A DNA stretch of 64,000 nucleotides. Origin: Pseudomonadota bacterium. Its GTDB lineage: Bacteria > Myxococcota_A > UBA796 > SXON01. The notes below the pieces were generated by a model. It was not told the DNA's origin. It ran no database searches and saw only the letters and a program-made list of their open reading frames with translations. A program made the position numbers and the translations under genes. The stretch spans positions 88,394-152,393 of the forward strand of contig JAUXQH010000072.1 of assembly GCA_030685065.1 (NCBI GenBank). The letters run 5' to 3'. This document shows, piece after piece, positions 39,456-47,520 of the stretch. Every line of letters starts with the position of its first letter. The first letter of the stretch is position 1.

Positions 39456-40108
39456 TCCTCGATCCGATCGTGCCCCGCATCCTCTCCGTCCGCCGCATCC
39501 CAGGGGCGGACCCCGCGCTCCTGCGTGCGTACGGCGCCGATCCCGACCGCCACCGTGCCCTCGGCCTGGTGACCTGCGATCAGGACGATTCGACCTATGT
39601 CGCGCTCGACGAGGCCACCAAGCACTCCCCGGTGGACGTGGTGTTCGCGCGCTCGTTCTACGCGGGCTCGGGGCACGCCTCGGGGCGGCTCTCGGGCGAG
39701 ATCCTCGGGGTGATCGCGGGCGCGGACGCCGACGAGATCGACGAGGGCCTGGCCGCGCTCATCCGCTGCCTCGAGCACGACGCCTGCTTCTACAAGGCGG
39801 ACGACCAGGGCACGATCACCGTGTTTCCGCACGTCATCGCCTCGCTCGGGCGCTATCTGTCGGCCCAGTCGGGCCTCGCGCCGGGCGAGCCCATGGCGTA
39901 CCTCGTGGCCCCGCCGATGGAGGCCACGATCGGCCTCGACGCGGCGTTGAAGGCGGCGCATGTCCGGGCGGTGAAGGTGTTCCCCCCGCCGACCGAGACC
40001 AACTTCGCGGCCGCGTGGCTCGGCGGCGAGCTCGCGGCGTGCCAGGCCGCGGCCGAAGCGTTTGCCGCGGCGGTGATCGAGGTCGGCCGCACGCCGCGCG
40101 AACGGTAG
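39452..40108 (+). CDS. eutL: Ethanolamine microcompartment shell protein EutL
   Basis: A 218-residue tandem BMC-domain (BMC-T) protein, nearly the length of E. coli EutL (219). Closely matching stretches are LGLVTCDQDDSTYVALDEAT, VVFARSFYAGSGHASG, GEPMAYLVAPPMEATIGLDA and PPPTETNFAAAWLGGELAAC. EutL forms trimers with a gated pore on the Eut shell. No other shell gene (eutM, eutN, eutK, eutS) follows, so either the rest of the shell is elsewhere or EutL acts without a compartment. Coupled to eutC by ATGA. Confidence 0.95.
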   Translation: MILDPIVPRILSVRRIPGADPALLRAYGADPDRHRALGLVTCDQDDSTYVALDEATKHSPVDVVFARSFYAGSGHASGRLSGEILGVIAGADADEIDEGLAALIRCLEHDACFYKADDQGTITVFPHVIASLGRYLSAQSGLAPGEPMAYLVAPPMEATIGLDAALKAAHVRAVKVFPPPTETNFAAAWLGGELAACQAAAEAFAAAVIEVGRTPRER

Positions 40109-40206
40109 GACTCCATCGGGACCCGCGAGCATGCTCCAGCTGCTCCCCGGCATCCCGTCGCCGTCTCCGTTTGCCCCGACCGTTCGCGGACGCTACTCGG
40201 CCGGGC

Positions 40207-40494
40207 ATGTCTGCCCCCGACCGTGGAACCCGCCTCCTCATCGCCCTCGGCGTCATGCTCGCGCTCGCGGGGCTCCCCCTCGGCATGACCGGGAGCGTGG
40301 CCCAGGTTCAGCAGGCCGCGGTCGCCGCGGGGCGCAGCGCGGCGTGGACAGCCGCCCCGGGCACGGTGAGCGAGGGGGGCGCGCTGTTCTGGTTCGGCGT
40401 GGGCTGCGCCGTCAGCGTCGTCGGGGTGGTGCTCGCGAGCGCGGGGTTCTTCCGGCTCTGGCGCAGCGGCCGGCTCATCCGGCAGCGCCCGTGA
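40207..40494 (+). CDS. Small two-helix membrane protein, unknown function
   Basis: A 95-residue protein from ATG 40207 with two predicted transmembrane helices (LLIALGVMLALAGLPLGMTG and FWFGVGCAVSVVGVVLASAGFF) and a basic C-terminus (RLWRSGRLIRQRP). No family recognised. It begins 98 nt after eutL and overlaps the HTTM-like gene on the other strand by 20 nt at the 3' end. A longer open frame exists upstream, but the hydrophobic pattern starts here. Confidence 0.6.
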   Translation: MSAPDRGTRLLIALGVMLALAGLPLGMTGSVAQVQQAAVAAGRSAAWTAAPGTVSEGGALFWFGVGCAVSVVGVVLASAGFFRLWRSGRLIRQRP

Positions 40495-41251
40495 TCCACG
40501 TGATGGCGACCATCACCAACAGCCACTCGGGCTCCATGTAGCCGAGCAGGATCCCGATCCCGGCGTGCAGCGCGATCACCGTCGCGGTCAGCAGCACGCG
40601 CAAATCGGGCACGACATAGAGCACACACGCCACCTCCGCGAGCAGCCCGAAGGTTCCGACGAAGGCGCTGAACCGTGGCGATCGGCCCGCGATCCGTCGC
40701 AACGCGCGCACCCAACGAGGGCCCGAGTAGGCACGCTCGGCGATCAGCAGCGCCTGGTGGTGCGGCTTCATCCACCGCCACCCGGTGAGCTTGATCTTCG
40801 AGAGCGCGGCCAGCGGATAGAGCGCCGCCATGACGCCGGCCGCGGCCTCCCATCCGGCCGCGCGTGACGCGGGCTCCGAATAGCCGAGGGCGCCGACGAG
40901 GGTCGCCGCGGTGACCCACCCGAGCAGGCAGGCCGCCGCGGGTACGTATTTACCCAGGCGGACCACCATCCCGGCTGGCCACTGACGCTTCTCGATCTGG
41001 CGTACGGCCAGCAAGACGAGGAGCACCGCGATCGCGCCGAGCCGCGGCCACCCCGAGGCCATCCACACCCACAGCGTGCCGGCGAACCCGAGGGAGGCGA
41101 GCACAAAGAGCGCGATCCGCCGCGCCGCGACGCCCCGGACGATTTGGTGAGAAGACGCGGCGTAGATGGGGCGATCCGCGAGCAGTACGTGCCCCGCCGA
41201 GTTCGCCCAGGAGAAGCACAACGCCAGGCCGAACAGCGACTCACCGATCAT
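40475..41251 (-). CDS. Multi-pass membrane protein, HTTM/DoxX-like
   Basis: A 258-residue protein with about seven hydrophobic segments, starting at ATG 41251, which overlaps the TGA of the upstream gene (ATGA). The stretch LYPLAALSKIKLTGWRWM and the late ALHAGIGILLGYMEPEWLLVMVA pattern resemble HTTM (gamma-carboxylase-like) membrane proteins, but the match is by eye and not decisive. Its upstream partner resembles small proteins that accompany HTTM genes. Function unknown. Confidence 0.72.
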   Translation of the reverse strand: MIGESLFGLALCFSWANSAGHVLLADRPIYAASSHQIVRGVAARRIALFVLASLGFAGTLWVWMASGWPRLGAIAVLLVLLAVRQIEKRQWPAGMVVRLGKYVPAAACLLGWVTAATLVGALGYSEPASRAAGWEAAAGVMAALYPLAALSKIKLTGWRWMKPHHQALLIAERAYSGPRWVRALRRIAGRSPRFSAFVGTFGLLAEVACVLYVVPDLRVLLTATVIALHAGIGILLGYMEPEWLLVMVAITWITGAAG

Positions 41252-41688
41252 GCGCGGAGCCGCCCCAGACCCGATGCGCGCGGCGCGATCCGCTCCACCA
41301 CGTCGCCTTCGGGGGTGACACGGAAGATTCGATACCCTACCTCGACGCGAACGGTGAGCCCGTCCGGGCTCGCCGCGGTGCGATCGCGGATCCACCGCTG
41401 TGCCTCGAACACGACCCAATGCAAGGAGCAGGGGACGGAGAAGGGCTCGATGGCCTCCGGCGTGATGCCGTACCACGCGGTGACATCCTGGAACTCGACC
41501 TCCCGCCCGTCCGCGTGGACCACGAGCACAGCGCCCTCACGACGATCCTCGAGGTCCGCGTACATGGCGTATCGCGAGAACGGGAATCGCTCTCCCACGC
41601 GCCAGCTGACGAGGCCGTACACGAGCGCCGCGCAGATCGCCACGAACGGGGGCTGCATCAGGGTCGGCAACGCGAGGGGGAGGTCCAT
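41248..41688 (-). CDS. Small membrane-anchored protein coupled to the HTTM-like gene
   Basis: A 146-residue protein with one N-terminal helix (LMQPPFVAICAALVYGLVSW) and a soluble domain. The motif FPFSRYAMYADLEDR, just after the helix, is like the FPxSxYxMY sequence of short proteins encoded with HTTM-domain proteins. The rest is a beta-rich domain (REVEFQDVTAWYGITPEAIE, VRVEVGYRIFRVTPEGDVVE). It is translationally coupled to the multi-pass protein, so the two probably form a complex. Confidence 0.72.
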   Translation of the reverse strand: MDLPLALPTLMQPPFVAICAALVYGLVSWRVGERFPFSRYAMYADLEDRREGAVLVVHADGREVEFQDVTAWYGITPEAIEPFSVPCSLHWVVFEAQRWIRDRTAASPDGLTVRVEVGYRIFRVTPEGDVVERIAPRASGLGRLRA

Positions 41689-41792
41689 CGGCTGCCACCG
41701 TACAACACTGGCCCGGCGCCCACCACCCCACGGCCGCCCCGATTGGACTACTCTTCACGGCGGATCCGCAGCGGTTCCCCACCTGGAGACCC

Positions 41793-43436
41793 ATGACCAA
41801 GCTCGCCCTCCCCACCGCCCACACCAAGGACCGCGTGAAGACGCCCGTACCCGATCGGGTCGACGTCGCCATCATCGGGGCGGGCCTCGGCGGATTGATG
41901 AGCGCCGCGCGGCTCGCGCGGAAGGGGCTCTCGGTGGCGTTGTTCGACGGGCATTACGTGGCGGGCGGCTGCTGCACGATGTTCCACCGGGCCACGCGAG
42001 AGGGGAGCTACCAGTTCGACATCGGTCTCCACTACATCGGCGACTGCGAGCCCACCGGAAAGATCCCGACGCTGCTCCGCGACGTCGGCGTCGACCTCGA
42101 GTACGTCCGGATGGATGACGACGGGTTCGACACCATCGTCGTCCCGGGGCTCACCTTTCCCATCCCGGCCGATCTGGGGCGGTTCCGCGATCGCCTCGTG
42201 GAGCACTTCCCGCGCGAGAAGCGCGGCATCGACCGCTACACCCGGGTGCTCGGCGAGGTGTCCCACATGGGCGCCTGGCTGGAGCAGACGCGCGCGGGCG
42301 GCACCACGGGCAAGCTGGCGACGCTCTGGCAGGTCGCGACGCGGGCCCGCTTGGTGTCCACCTATCAGAACGCCACGGTGAAGGAGCTCCTGGACGACTG
42401 CACGAAGGACGAGACGCTCCGCGCCGTGCTCCTCGGCCAGAGCGGCGACTACGGGGTGGCGCCCAGCAAGGCGAGCGCGATGATGCACCTCGGTCTGCAG
42501 GCGCACTATCTGAAGGGGGCCTACTATCCGAAGGGGGGTGGGCAGCGGATCGCGGACGAGCTGGCCGACGTGGTGGAGGCGAACGGCGGCGTCATCTGCC
42601 TGCGCCGCACGGTGGAGAGCATCCTGGTCGAGGGCGGGCGCGCGGTGGGCGTGCGCATCGCCGAGGGGCGCGAGCCGGCGCGGGACGTGCGCGCGGGCTG
42701 TGTCATCAGCAACGCCGACCTGAAGCGCACGTACACGGAGCTCCTCCCGGAGGCCGCGGTGCCCGCGGAGTGGCGCGTGCGCCGCGAGAAGCTGGAGATG
42801 GGCGCCGCCATCTTCATCACCTGCCTGGGCATCAAGGCCGACCTGCGCACGCTGGGGATGGCCGCCAAGAACGTGTGGCGATTCAACACGACGGACGCGG
42901 AGTCCATCTACGACGAGATCGATCGCGGGGAGACCACCGCGAGCTGCGCGTACATCACCAGCGCCTCGCTCAAGGACCCGGACAGCCACGGCCACACGCC
43001 GCCCGGCGTGATGGGGGTCGAGGTCATGACCATCGCCTCCGGCCGGCCCGAGGCGTGGGGCGTCGAGCCCGGGGAGGTCCTCAGCGGCGTGTACCGCAAG
43101 CAGGACGTGTACGAGGCGAAGAAGCGCGAGGTGGAGGATCGGCTCATCGACCACCTCGAAGCCCAGTTCCCCGGCACCAAGGAGCACATCGTGTTCCGGG
43201 AGAGCGCCACGCCGATCACGCACAGCCGCTACACGCGCGCGTCCGACGGTACGGGGTACGGCCTCGCCGCGACCCCGGGCCAGTTCATGGCGTCGCGGCC
43301 GGGCTACCGCGGGCCGGTCCCGGGCCTGTACTTCGCGGGTGCCAACACGCGCGCCGGGCATGGGGTCTCCGGTGCGCTCAACAGCGGCAAGCACGCGGCC
43401 GCGCGGCTCCTGGCCGACCGCGAGGGGTCCTCGTAG
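41793..43436 (+). CDS. Phytoene-desaturase/RetSat-type FAD-dependent oxidoreductase
   Basis: A 547-residue flavoprotein of the CrtI/carotenoid isomerase/retinol saturase group. The FAD-binding motif IIGAGLGGLMSAARLARKGL lies at about residues 28-47, GGCCTMFHR replaces the usual GGxxxT, and the C-terminal FAD motif GLYFAGANTRAGHGVSGALN is intact. The middle domain has YYPKGGGQRIADELA, typical of the family. Substrate could be a carotenoid, retinoid-like polyene or another lipid. No carotenoid genes are nearby. RBS TGGAGA lies 5 nt before the ATG. Confidence 0.9.
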   Translation: MTKLALPTAHTKDRVKTPVPDRVDVAIIGAGLGGLMSAARLARKGLSVALFDGHYVAGGCCTMFHRATREGSYQFDIGLHYIGDCEPTGKIPTLLRDVGVDLEYVRMDDDGFDTIVVPGLTFPIPADLGRFRDRLVEHFPREKRGIDRYTRVLGEVSHMGAWLEQTRAGGTTGKLATLWQVATRARLVSTYQNATVKELLDDCTKDETLRAVLLGQSGDYGVAPSKASAMMHLGLQAHYLKGAYYPKGGGQRIADELADVVEANGGVICLRRTVESILVEGGRAVGVRIAEGREPARDVRAGCVISNADLKRTYTELLPEAAVPAEWRVRREKLEMGAAIFITCLGIKADLRTLGMAAKNVWRFNTTDAESIYDEIDRGETTASCAYITSASLKDPDSHGHTPPGVMGVEVMTIASGRPEAWGVEPGEVLSGVYRKQDVYEAKKREVEDRLIDHLEAQFPGTKEHIVFRESATPITHSRYTRASDGTGYGLAATPGQFMASRPGYRGPVPGLYFAGANTRAGHGVSGALNSGKHAAARLLADREGSS

Positions 43437-43464
43437 CTCCGGCCGCGCGGGGCGGCTCGGCTAC
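43433..43464. terminator. Hairpin GTAGC...GCTAC over convergent stop codons
   Basis: A 5-bp outer stem (43433-43437 with 43460-43464) plus an inner GCCGC/GCGGC stem, placed exactly over the TAG of the oxidoreductase gene and the stop of the MopE-type gene. No T-tract. Candidate bidirectional terminator. Confidence 0.42.
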
Positions 43465-45848
43465 TCCCCGAGCACCACGTACACCCGACCCGCCACGTTG
43501 GTGCCGCCGCGGGGGGCGCCGACCAGCAGATCGTCCGTGCCGTCTCCGTTGATGTCGGCCGCGCCCGAGAGCACGGAGCCGAACAGGTCCCCGCGGGTCT
43601 CGCCGTCCACCGTGGCGCTGGCCATGGAGGCCTCGCTCGAGCCCCCCGTGAGCGAGCTTCCCGGGAACAGGTACAGCCGGCCCACGTCGTTGCCGGGGGC
43701 GTAGTACCAGTAGCTCGGCTGGGCGTAGGCCGAATTGACCGCGGGGGCCCCCGCCATGAGATCGGTCACGCCGTCTCCGTCGAAGTCGCCGGAGGCGACG
43801 GTGAAGCCGAAGCGGCCGGGGCCGTCCCCTTCGATCTGCACGTCGGCGTCTTCCGCGTCGAGCGAGCCCGACAGGCGGTTCAGCGCGAAGAACACGGAGA
43901 CCGTGTTGGTGGCGAGGCCACCGAAGGCGAGGTCCAGGCGGCCGTCGTCATCGTAGTCCCCCAGGGCGGGGGCGCCGAAGCCGATGCCGCCCGAGGTGAT
44001 GTCCCCCGCGATCGTGCGCGCTTCGGCGTCCCCGACGTCGACCGAGCCTCCCCAGGCGGTACCCCCGTCGATCTGGTACCAGGCACCTCCGTCCGTCGCG
44101 TTGTCGTCCGCGCCGGGCGCGCCCACGAGGAGGTCGTCGTAGCCGTCCCCGTCGATGTCGCCGCCGCCGAGCCCGAAGCCGAAGTAGTCCTGGGTCGAGT
44201 CGCCGTCGATGATGAGCGCCGCGTCCGCGACGTCGACCTCGCCGCGCACGCTGCCGGCGTCGTACACCGACACCCGGCCGAGGTAGTACCGGGTGCCCGA
44301 GGACATCTCCGGCTGGCTGTAGACGACCTCGTCGACACCGTCGCCATCCATGTCCACGTAGGAGATCACCCGGTTCGTGCCCGTGCTGTAGGTCTGCGCG
44401 ATCGCGGTCGTGACGTGGAGATCGGCGTCCGCGGGGTCGAGCGTTCCGGTCACTCCCCGCCCGCCCTCGAACATCACCACCGCGGTACCGCCGGCGCCGT
44501 ATGCCTGGCCGGCGGCCACGAAGTCGGCCTGGCCGTCGCCCGTGTTGTCTCCGGCGAGCGGGCTGGTGGCGCCGAAGTACGCGTAGCCGGCCCCCGCGAA
44601 CGCCGCCGCGTCGAACGATGTGACGGTGCCGCCGAGCGCGTCGTGGTCGCTGCCGGGGATGATGTAGACGGCGCCGGCATAGTTGCCCTGGAACGCGCCG
44701 CCGATGAGGAGGTCGGGGGAGCCCCCGCTGCGAACCGCGCCGAGGCCCAGGCCGCTGTGCAGGGCGAGGTAGGTGTTCGGGGAGGCGCCGTCGACGTAGC
44801 CGGTGGTCACGTCCCCGATGACGCCGTCGTCCACGCTGCCGGAGCAGTCGTTGTCCAGTCCGTCCCAGGTGTCGTCGGCGCCAGGGCTGACAGCGGCGTC
44901 GTCATCGTCACAGTCACCCTCGTCGACCGTGTAGCCGTCGCCGTCCTCGTCGATCTTGCCGCAGTCGTCGTTACGGGAGCCGGGGCTGCCGAAGTCGCCG
45001 GAGGGCAGCGCGGAGGTCGCGACGCACCAGTAGTCGAACTGGCGCGCGTCGGCGACGCCGGTGTGGTCGGGATCGAGCGACCAGCTTGCGCCGTCCGCAG
45101 TGCCCCACGCCGCGGTCCACTCCACGTCGAAGACCGTGGCGCCGCCCAGCAGGACGAAGACGTTGTCCGCCGCCGAGAGGGAGAAGGTGGCGCGGTCGTA
45201 CACGTAGTCCACGTCGATGCCGCCGTTGAGCCCGGCGTCGTCGTTCGCGCCCAGCACGACGTGCCCGCCCGCGGGGATGACCAGGGAGCGGGAGATCGTG
45301 AAGCTGTCGCCGTCGTCACCCGCCAACACCCAACCCCGGAGGTCGATGGACGAGGAGTCGGTGTTCTGGAGCTCGATCCACTCGCCGTCGCTGTCGCTCG
45401 CGGCCAGGGGGTGCTGCATCACCTCGGAGACCACGATGGCCCCGGCGACGATGTAGTCCTCGTCCACGAGGCCGTCGCAGTCCTGGTCCACCAGGTCACG
45501 CGTCTCCGTGGCGGTGGTCCGGATCGCCGGATCGGTGTCGTCGCAGTCGGCACCGAAGCCGGTGATGTCCTCGCCGTCCCGATCCTGGTCGAAGTCGGAC
45601 CAGCCGTCGCAATCCTGGTCGATGCTGTCGTACCAACTCTCCGTCGCGTCCGGGTTCACCAGCGCGTCGGCGTCGTCGCAGTCCTCCCCGCCCTTGTCGA
45701 GCGCCGCGAAGCCGTCACCGTCGGCGTCGTCCGCGCCCATCCCGGTGTCGGGCGCTCCGCTGTCCTTGTCGCCGATGGTGAACTGGGCGGGCCCACACGC
45801 GGACAAGAGGGCAAACAGGACACAGGGGCGCAGGGGCATCGGGGACAT
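43461..45848 (-). CDS. MopE-repeat / lamin-tail / FG-GAP surface lipoprotein
   Basis: A 795-residue lipoprotein from ATG 45848 (lipobox LSAC). Domain order: Asp/Cys MopE-like repeats (DADGDGFAALDKGGEDCDDAD, DSIDQDCDG, LVDQDCDGLVDED) at about residues 35-130; a lamin-tail domain (IVVSEVMQHPL, GEWIELQNTDSSSIDLRGW) at 130-270; another DCD repeat pair; then six or so FG-GAP/integrin-alpha-like repeats (DIDGDGYDDLLVGAPGA, DFDGDGVTDLMAGAPA, DINGDGTDDLLVGAPRG) to the C-terminus. The Asp-rich loops should bind calcium. It is divergent from a smaller MopE-like gene. Probably displayed on the cell surface; ligand unknown. Confidence 0.88.
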   Translation of the reverse strand: MSPMPLRPCVLFALLSACGPAQFTIGDKDSGAPDTGMGADDADGDGFAALDKGGEDCDDADALVNPDATESWYDSIDQDCDGWSDFDQDRDGEDITGFGADCDDTDPAIRTTATETRDLVDQDCDGLVDEDYIVAGAIVVSEVMQHPLAASDSDGEWIELQNTDSSSIDLRGWVLAGDDGDSFTISRSLVIPAGGHVVLGANDDAGLNGGIDVDYVYDRATFSLSAADNVFVLLGGATVFDVEWTAAWGTADGASWSLDPDHTGVADARQFDYWCVATSALPSGDFGSPGSRNDDCGKIDEDGDGYTVDEGDCDDDDAAVSPGADDTWDGLDNDCSGSVDDGVIGDVTTGYVDGASPNTYLALHSGLGLGAVRSGGSPDLLIGGAFQGNYAGAVYIIPGSDHDALGGTVTSFDAAAFAGAGYAYFGATSPLAGDNTGDGQADFVAAGQAYGAGGTAVVMFEGGRGVTGTLDPADADLHVTTAIAQTYSTGTNRVISYVDMDGDGVDEVVYSQPEMSSGTRYYLGRVSVYDAGSVRGEVDVADAALIIDGDSTQDYFGFGLGGGDIDGDGYDDLLVGAPGADDNATDGGAWYQIDGGTAWGGSVDVGDAEARTIAGDITSGGIGFGAPALGDYDDDGRLDLAFGGLATNTVSVFFALNRLSGSLDAEDADVQIEGDGPGRFGFTVASGDFDGDGVTDLMAGAPAVNSAYAQPSYWYYAPGNDVGRLYLFPGSSLTGGSSEASMASATVDGETRGDLFGSVLSGAADINGDGTDDLLVGAPRGGTNVAGRVYVVLGE

Positions 45849-45981
45849 CCGGAGGTCCGGAGAGAATAGCGCAAGCTGGACGCGATCGGGGCCAGGATCG
45901 CGCGGCTGAGCGGTTTGAGCCGGCCGACGCAGTGGCCGACCCGGCGCGGCCGTGGCATCGTTGGGGCTCCCCGGAGAACCC

Positions 45982-46605
45982 GTGTTCGTGCTGCTCCTCG
46001 CGCTCCTCCTCCCCGCCTGCACTCCTGACGACAAGCCCGACACCGCCTCCGAAGACGGCGTCGACGTCGACGAGGACGGCTACGAGGCCGCCGACGATTG
46101 TGACGACAGCGACCCGCTGGTGAACCCGGGCGCCGACGAGGAGTGTGACGGGATCGACAACAATTGTGACGGTGCCACGGACGACGATGGGGAGGGCGTG
46201 GGCGCCTGGTACGCGGATGTCGACGGAGACACCTACGGGGATTTGTACGCGGGCGTGCTCGCCTGCGAGCAGCCGCCGGGCACGGTGGCCGACTCGACGG
46301 ACTGCAACGACGCCGAGGCGGCCTCGTTCCCCGACAACCCGGAGGTCTGCGACGGCATCGACAATGACTGCGACGGGCGCGCCGACGAGGGCGCCACGGA
46401 CATCATCCAGTCGTTCGAGGATCTCGACGGCGACGGGTACGGCAACTCCGATGTCGACAATGTCGGCTGCACCCTTCCCGACGGTTACAGCCTCGAGCGG
46501 GGCGATTGCGCCGACGCCGACCCGACCATCAATCCCTCTGCCGTGGACGTGTGTGGAGACGGCATCGATCAGGACTGTGTGAATGGGGATGCGGTCTGTG
46601 GATAG
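45982..46605 (+). CDS. Small MopE-repeat lipoprotein
   Basis: A 207-residue lipoprotein. The GTG at 45982, 5 nt after a GGAG, gives the signal MFVLLLALLLPAC; a GTG at 45952 would add ten residues without a good ribosome site. The mature protein is made of MopE-like units: DVDEDGYEAADDCDDSDPLV, DEECDGIDNNCDGATDDDG, VCDGIDNDCDGRADEG and GDGIDQDCVNGD, each with paired Cys in a CDGIDNDCDG pattern. The family is named after the copper-binding surface protein MopE of Methylococcus, but the repeats are mostly Asp-rich and could bind calcium. Divergent from the larger MopE/FG-GAP gene. Confidence 0.85.
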   Translation: MFVLLLALLLPACTPDDKPDTASEDGVDVDEDGYEAADDCDDSDPLVNPGADEECDGIDNNCDGATDDDGEGVGAWYADVDGDTYGDLYAGVLACEQPPGTVADSTDCNDAEAASFPDNPEVCDGIDNDCDGRADEGATDIIQSFEDLDGDGYGNSDVDNVGCTLPDGYSLERGDCADADPTINPSAVDVCGDGIDQDCVNGDAVCG

Positions 46606-46663
46606 CGCGTGTCACTTCACCTTGCCTCCCGCCGGGTGAGGGGAGAGCAGGCGGCCGCTATCC
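46600..46663. terminator. Long inverted repeat over convergent stop codons
   Basis: Arms GGATAGCG (46600-46607) and CGCTATCC (46656-46663) enclose a region with a further possible TCACC/GGTGA stem. The arms include the TAG of the plus-strand lipoprotein gene and the stop of the minus-strand dioxygenase gene. Candidate bidirectional terminator, no T-tract. Confidence 0.4.
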
Positions 46664-47413
46664 GAATTGGACCGACCGCTTGCTGAAGTTGCCGAACCAG
46701 AACCCGTCCACCGGGAACGTGGGCACCTCGCCCTGGTCCGCGGCGCCGGCGGAGAGGAGCAGCGGGACGAAGTGCTCGGTGCGCGGGTGGGCCATCCGGG
46801 CCGCGGGCGCCCGCTTCATGAAGTCGATCAGCGTGTCGTCGTCGCGACGGGTCAGCGTGTGGGCGGTCCACGCGTCGAACTCCGACGCCCAGGCCGGCGT
46901 GGTGTCACCAAACCCCGCGCCGAGGTTGTGCGTGATGAACCCGCTCCCGATGATCAGCACGCCCTCGTCACGCAGGGGCGCGAGGCGCCGGCCGAGCTCG
47001 TAGAGGCGCGCCGGGTCGAGCGTCGGCATCGAGATCTGGAGCACCGGGACGTCGGCTTGCGGGTACATGACGAGGAGCGGCACGTACGCGCCGTGATCGA
47101 GGCCACGCGAGGGGTCGTCCACCGTGCGCTCGCCCGCTTCGGACAGGAGCGTGCGCACGCGCGCGGCCAGCTCGGGGGCGCCGGGCGCGGGGTACTTCGT
47201 CTGGTAGTAGCGGGCGGGAAAGTTGTAGAAGTCGTACACGAGCGGCACGGTGCGCGTGGCGCCGAGCGTCACGGGCGCGCCCTCCCAATGCGCGGAGACC
47301 ATGAGGATGGCACGCGGCCGCGGGAGCGCCTTGGCCCAGGCCGCCAGCGCCGCAACCCAATCCGGAAAGTCGACCAGCGGCGGGGCGCCGTGTCCGATGA
47401 AGAGCACGGGCAT
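46658..47413 (-). CDS. LigB/YgiD-type extradiol dioxygenase family protein
   Basis: A 251-residue protein from ATG 47413, of the class III extradiol (DODA, 4,5-DOPA dioxygenase) family. The expected metal-binding His residues are seen in FIGHGAPP, LMVSAHWEG and GSGFITHNLG, and LDHGAYVPLLVMYPQADVPV is the conserved substrate loop. The family opens catechol rings with a non-haem Fe(II) or Zn(II). Pathway genes for aromatic degradation are absent nearby, so the true substrate is not known. It is 107 nt downstream of nadR on the same strand, with a C-terminal FWFGNFSKRS. Confidence 0.9.
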   Translation of the reverse strand: MPVLFIGHGAPPLVDFPDWVAALAAWAKALPRPRAILMVSAHWEGAPVTLGATRTVPLVYDFYNFPARYYQTKYPAPGAPELAARVRTLLSEAGERTVDDPSRGLDHGAYVPLLVMYPQADVPVLQISMPTLDPARLYELGRRLAPLRDEGVLIIGSGFITHNLGAGFGDTTPAWASEFDAWTAHTLTRRDDDTLIDFMKRAPAARMAHPRTEHFVPLLLSAGAADQGEVPTFPVDGFWFGNFSKRSVQFG

Positions 47414-47520
47414 TCGGGGAGAGGACAAGCGGGCTCCGATGGATGCCTCCTTCCTACGATCGGCCGCCCCGGCCCGCCAACGGCCGCGCGGCAACACGTG
47501 GTTGTGGATCGGGAAACCTC

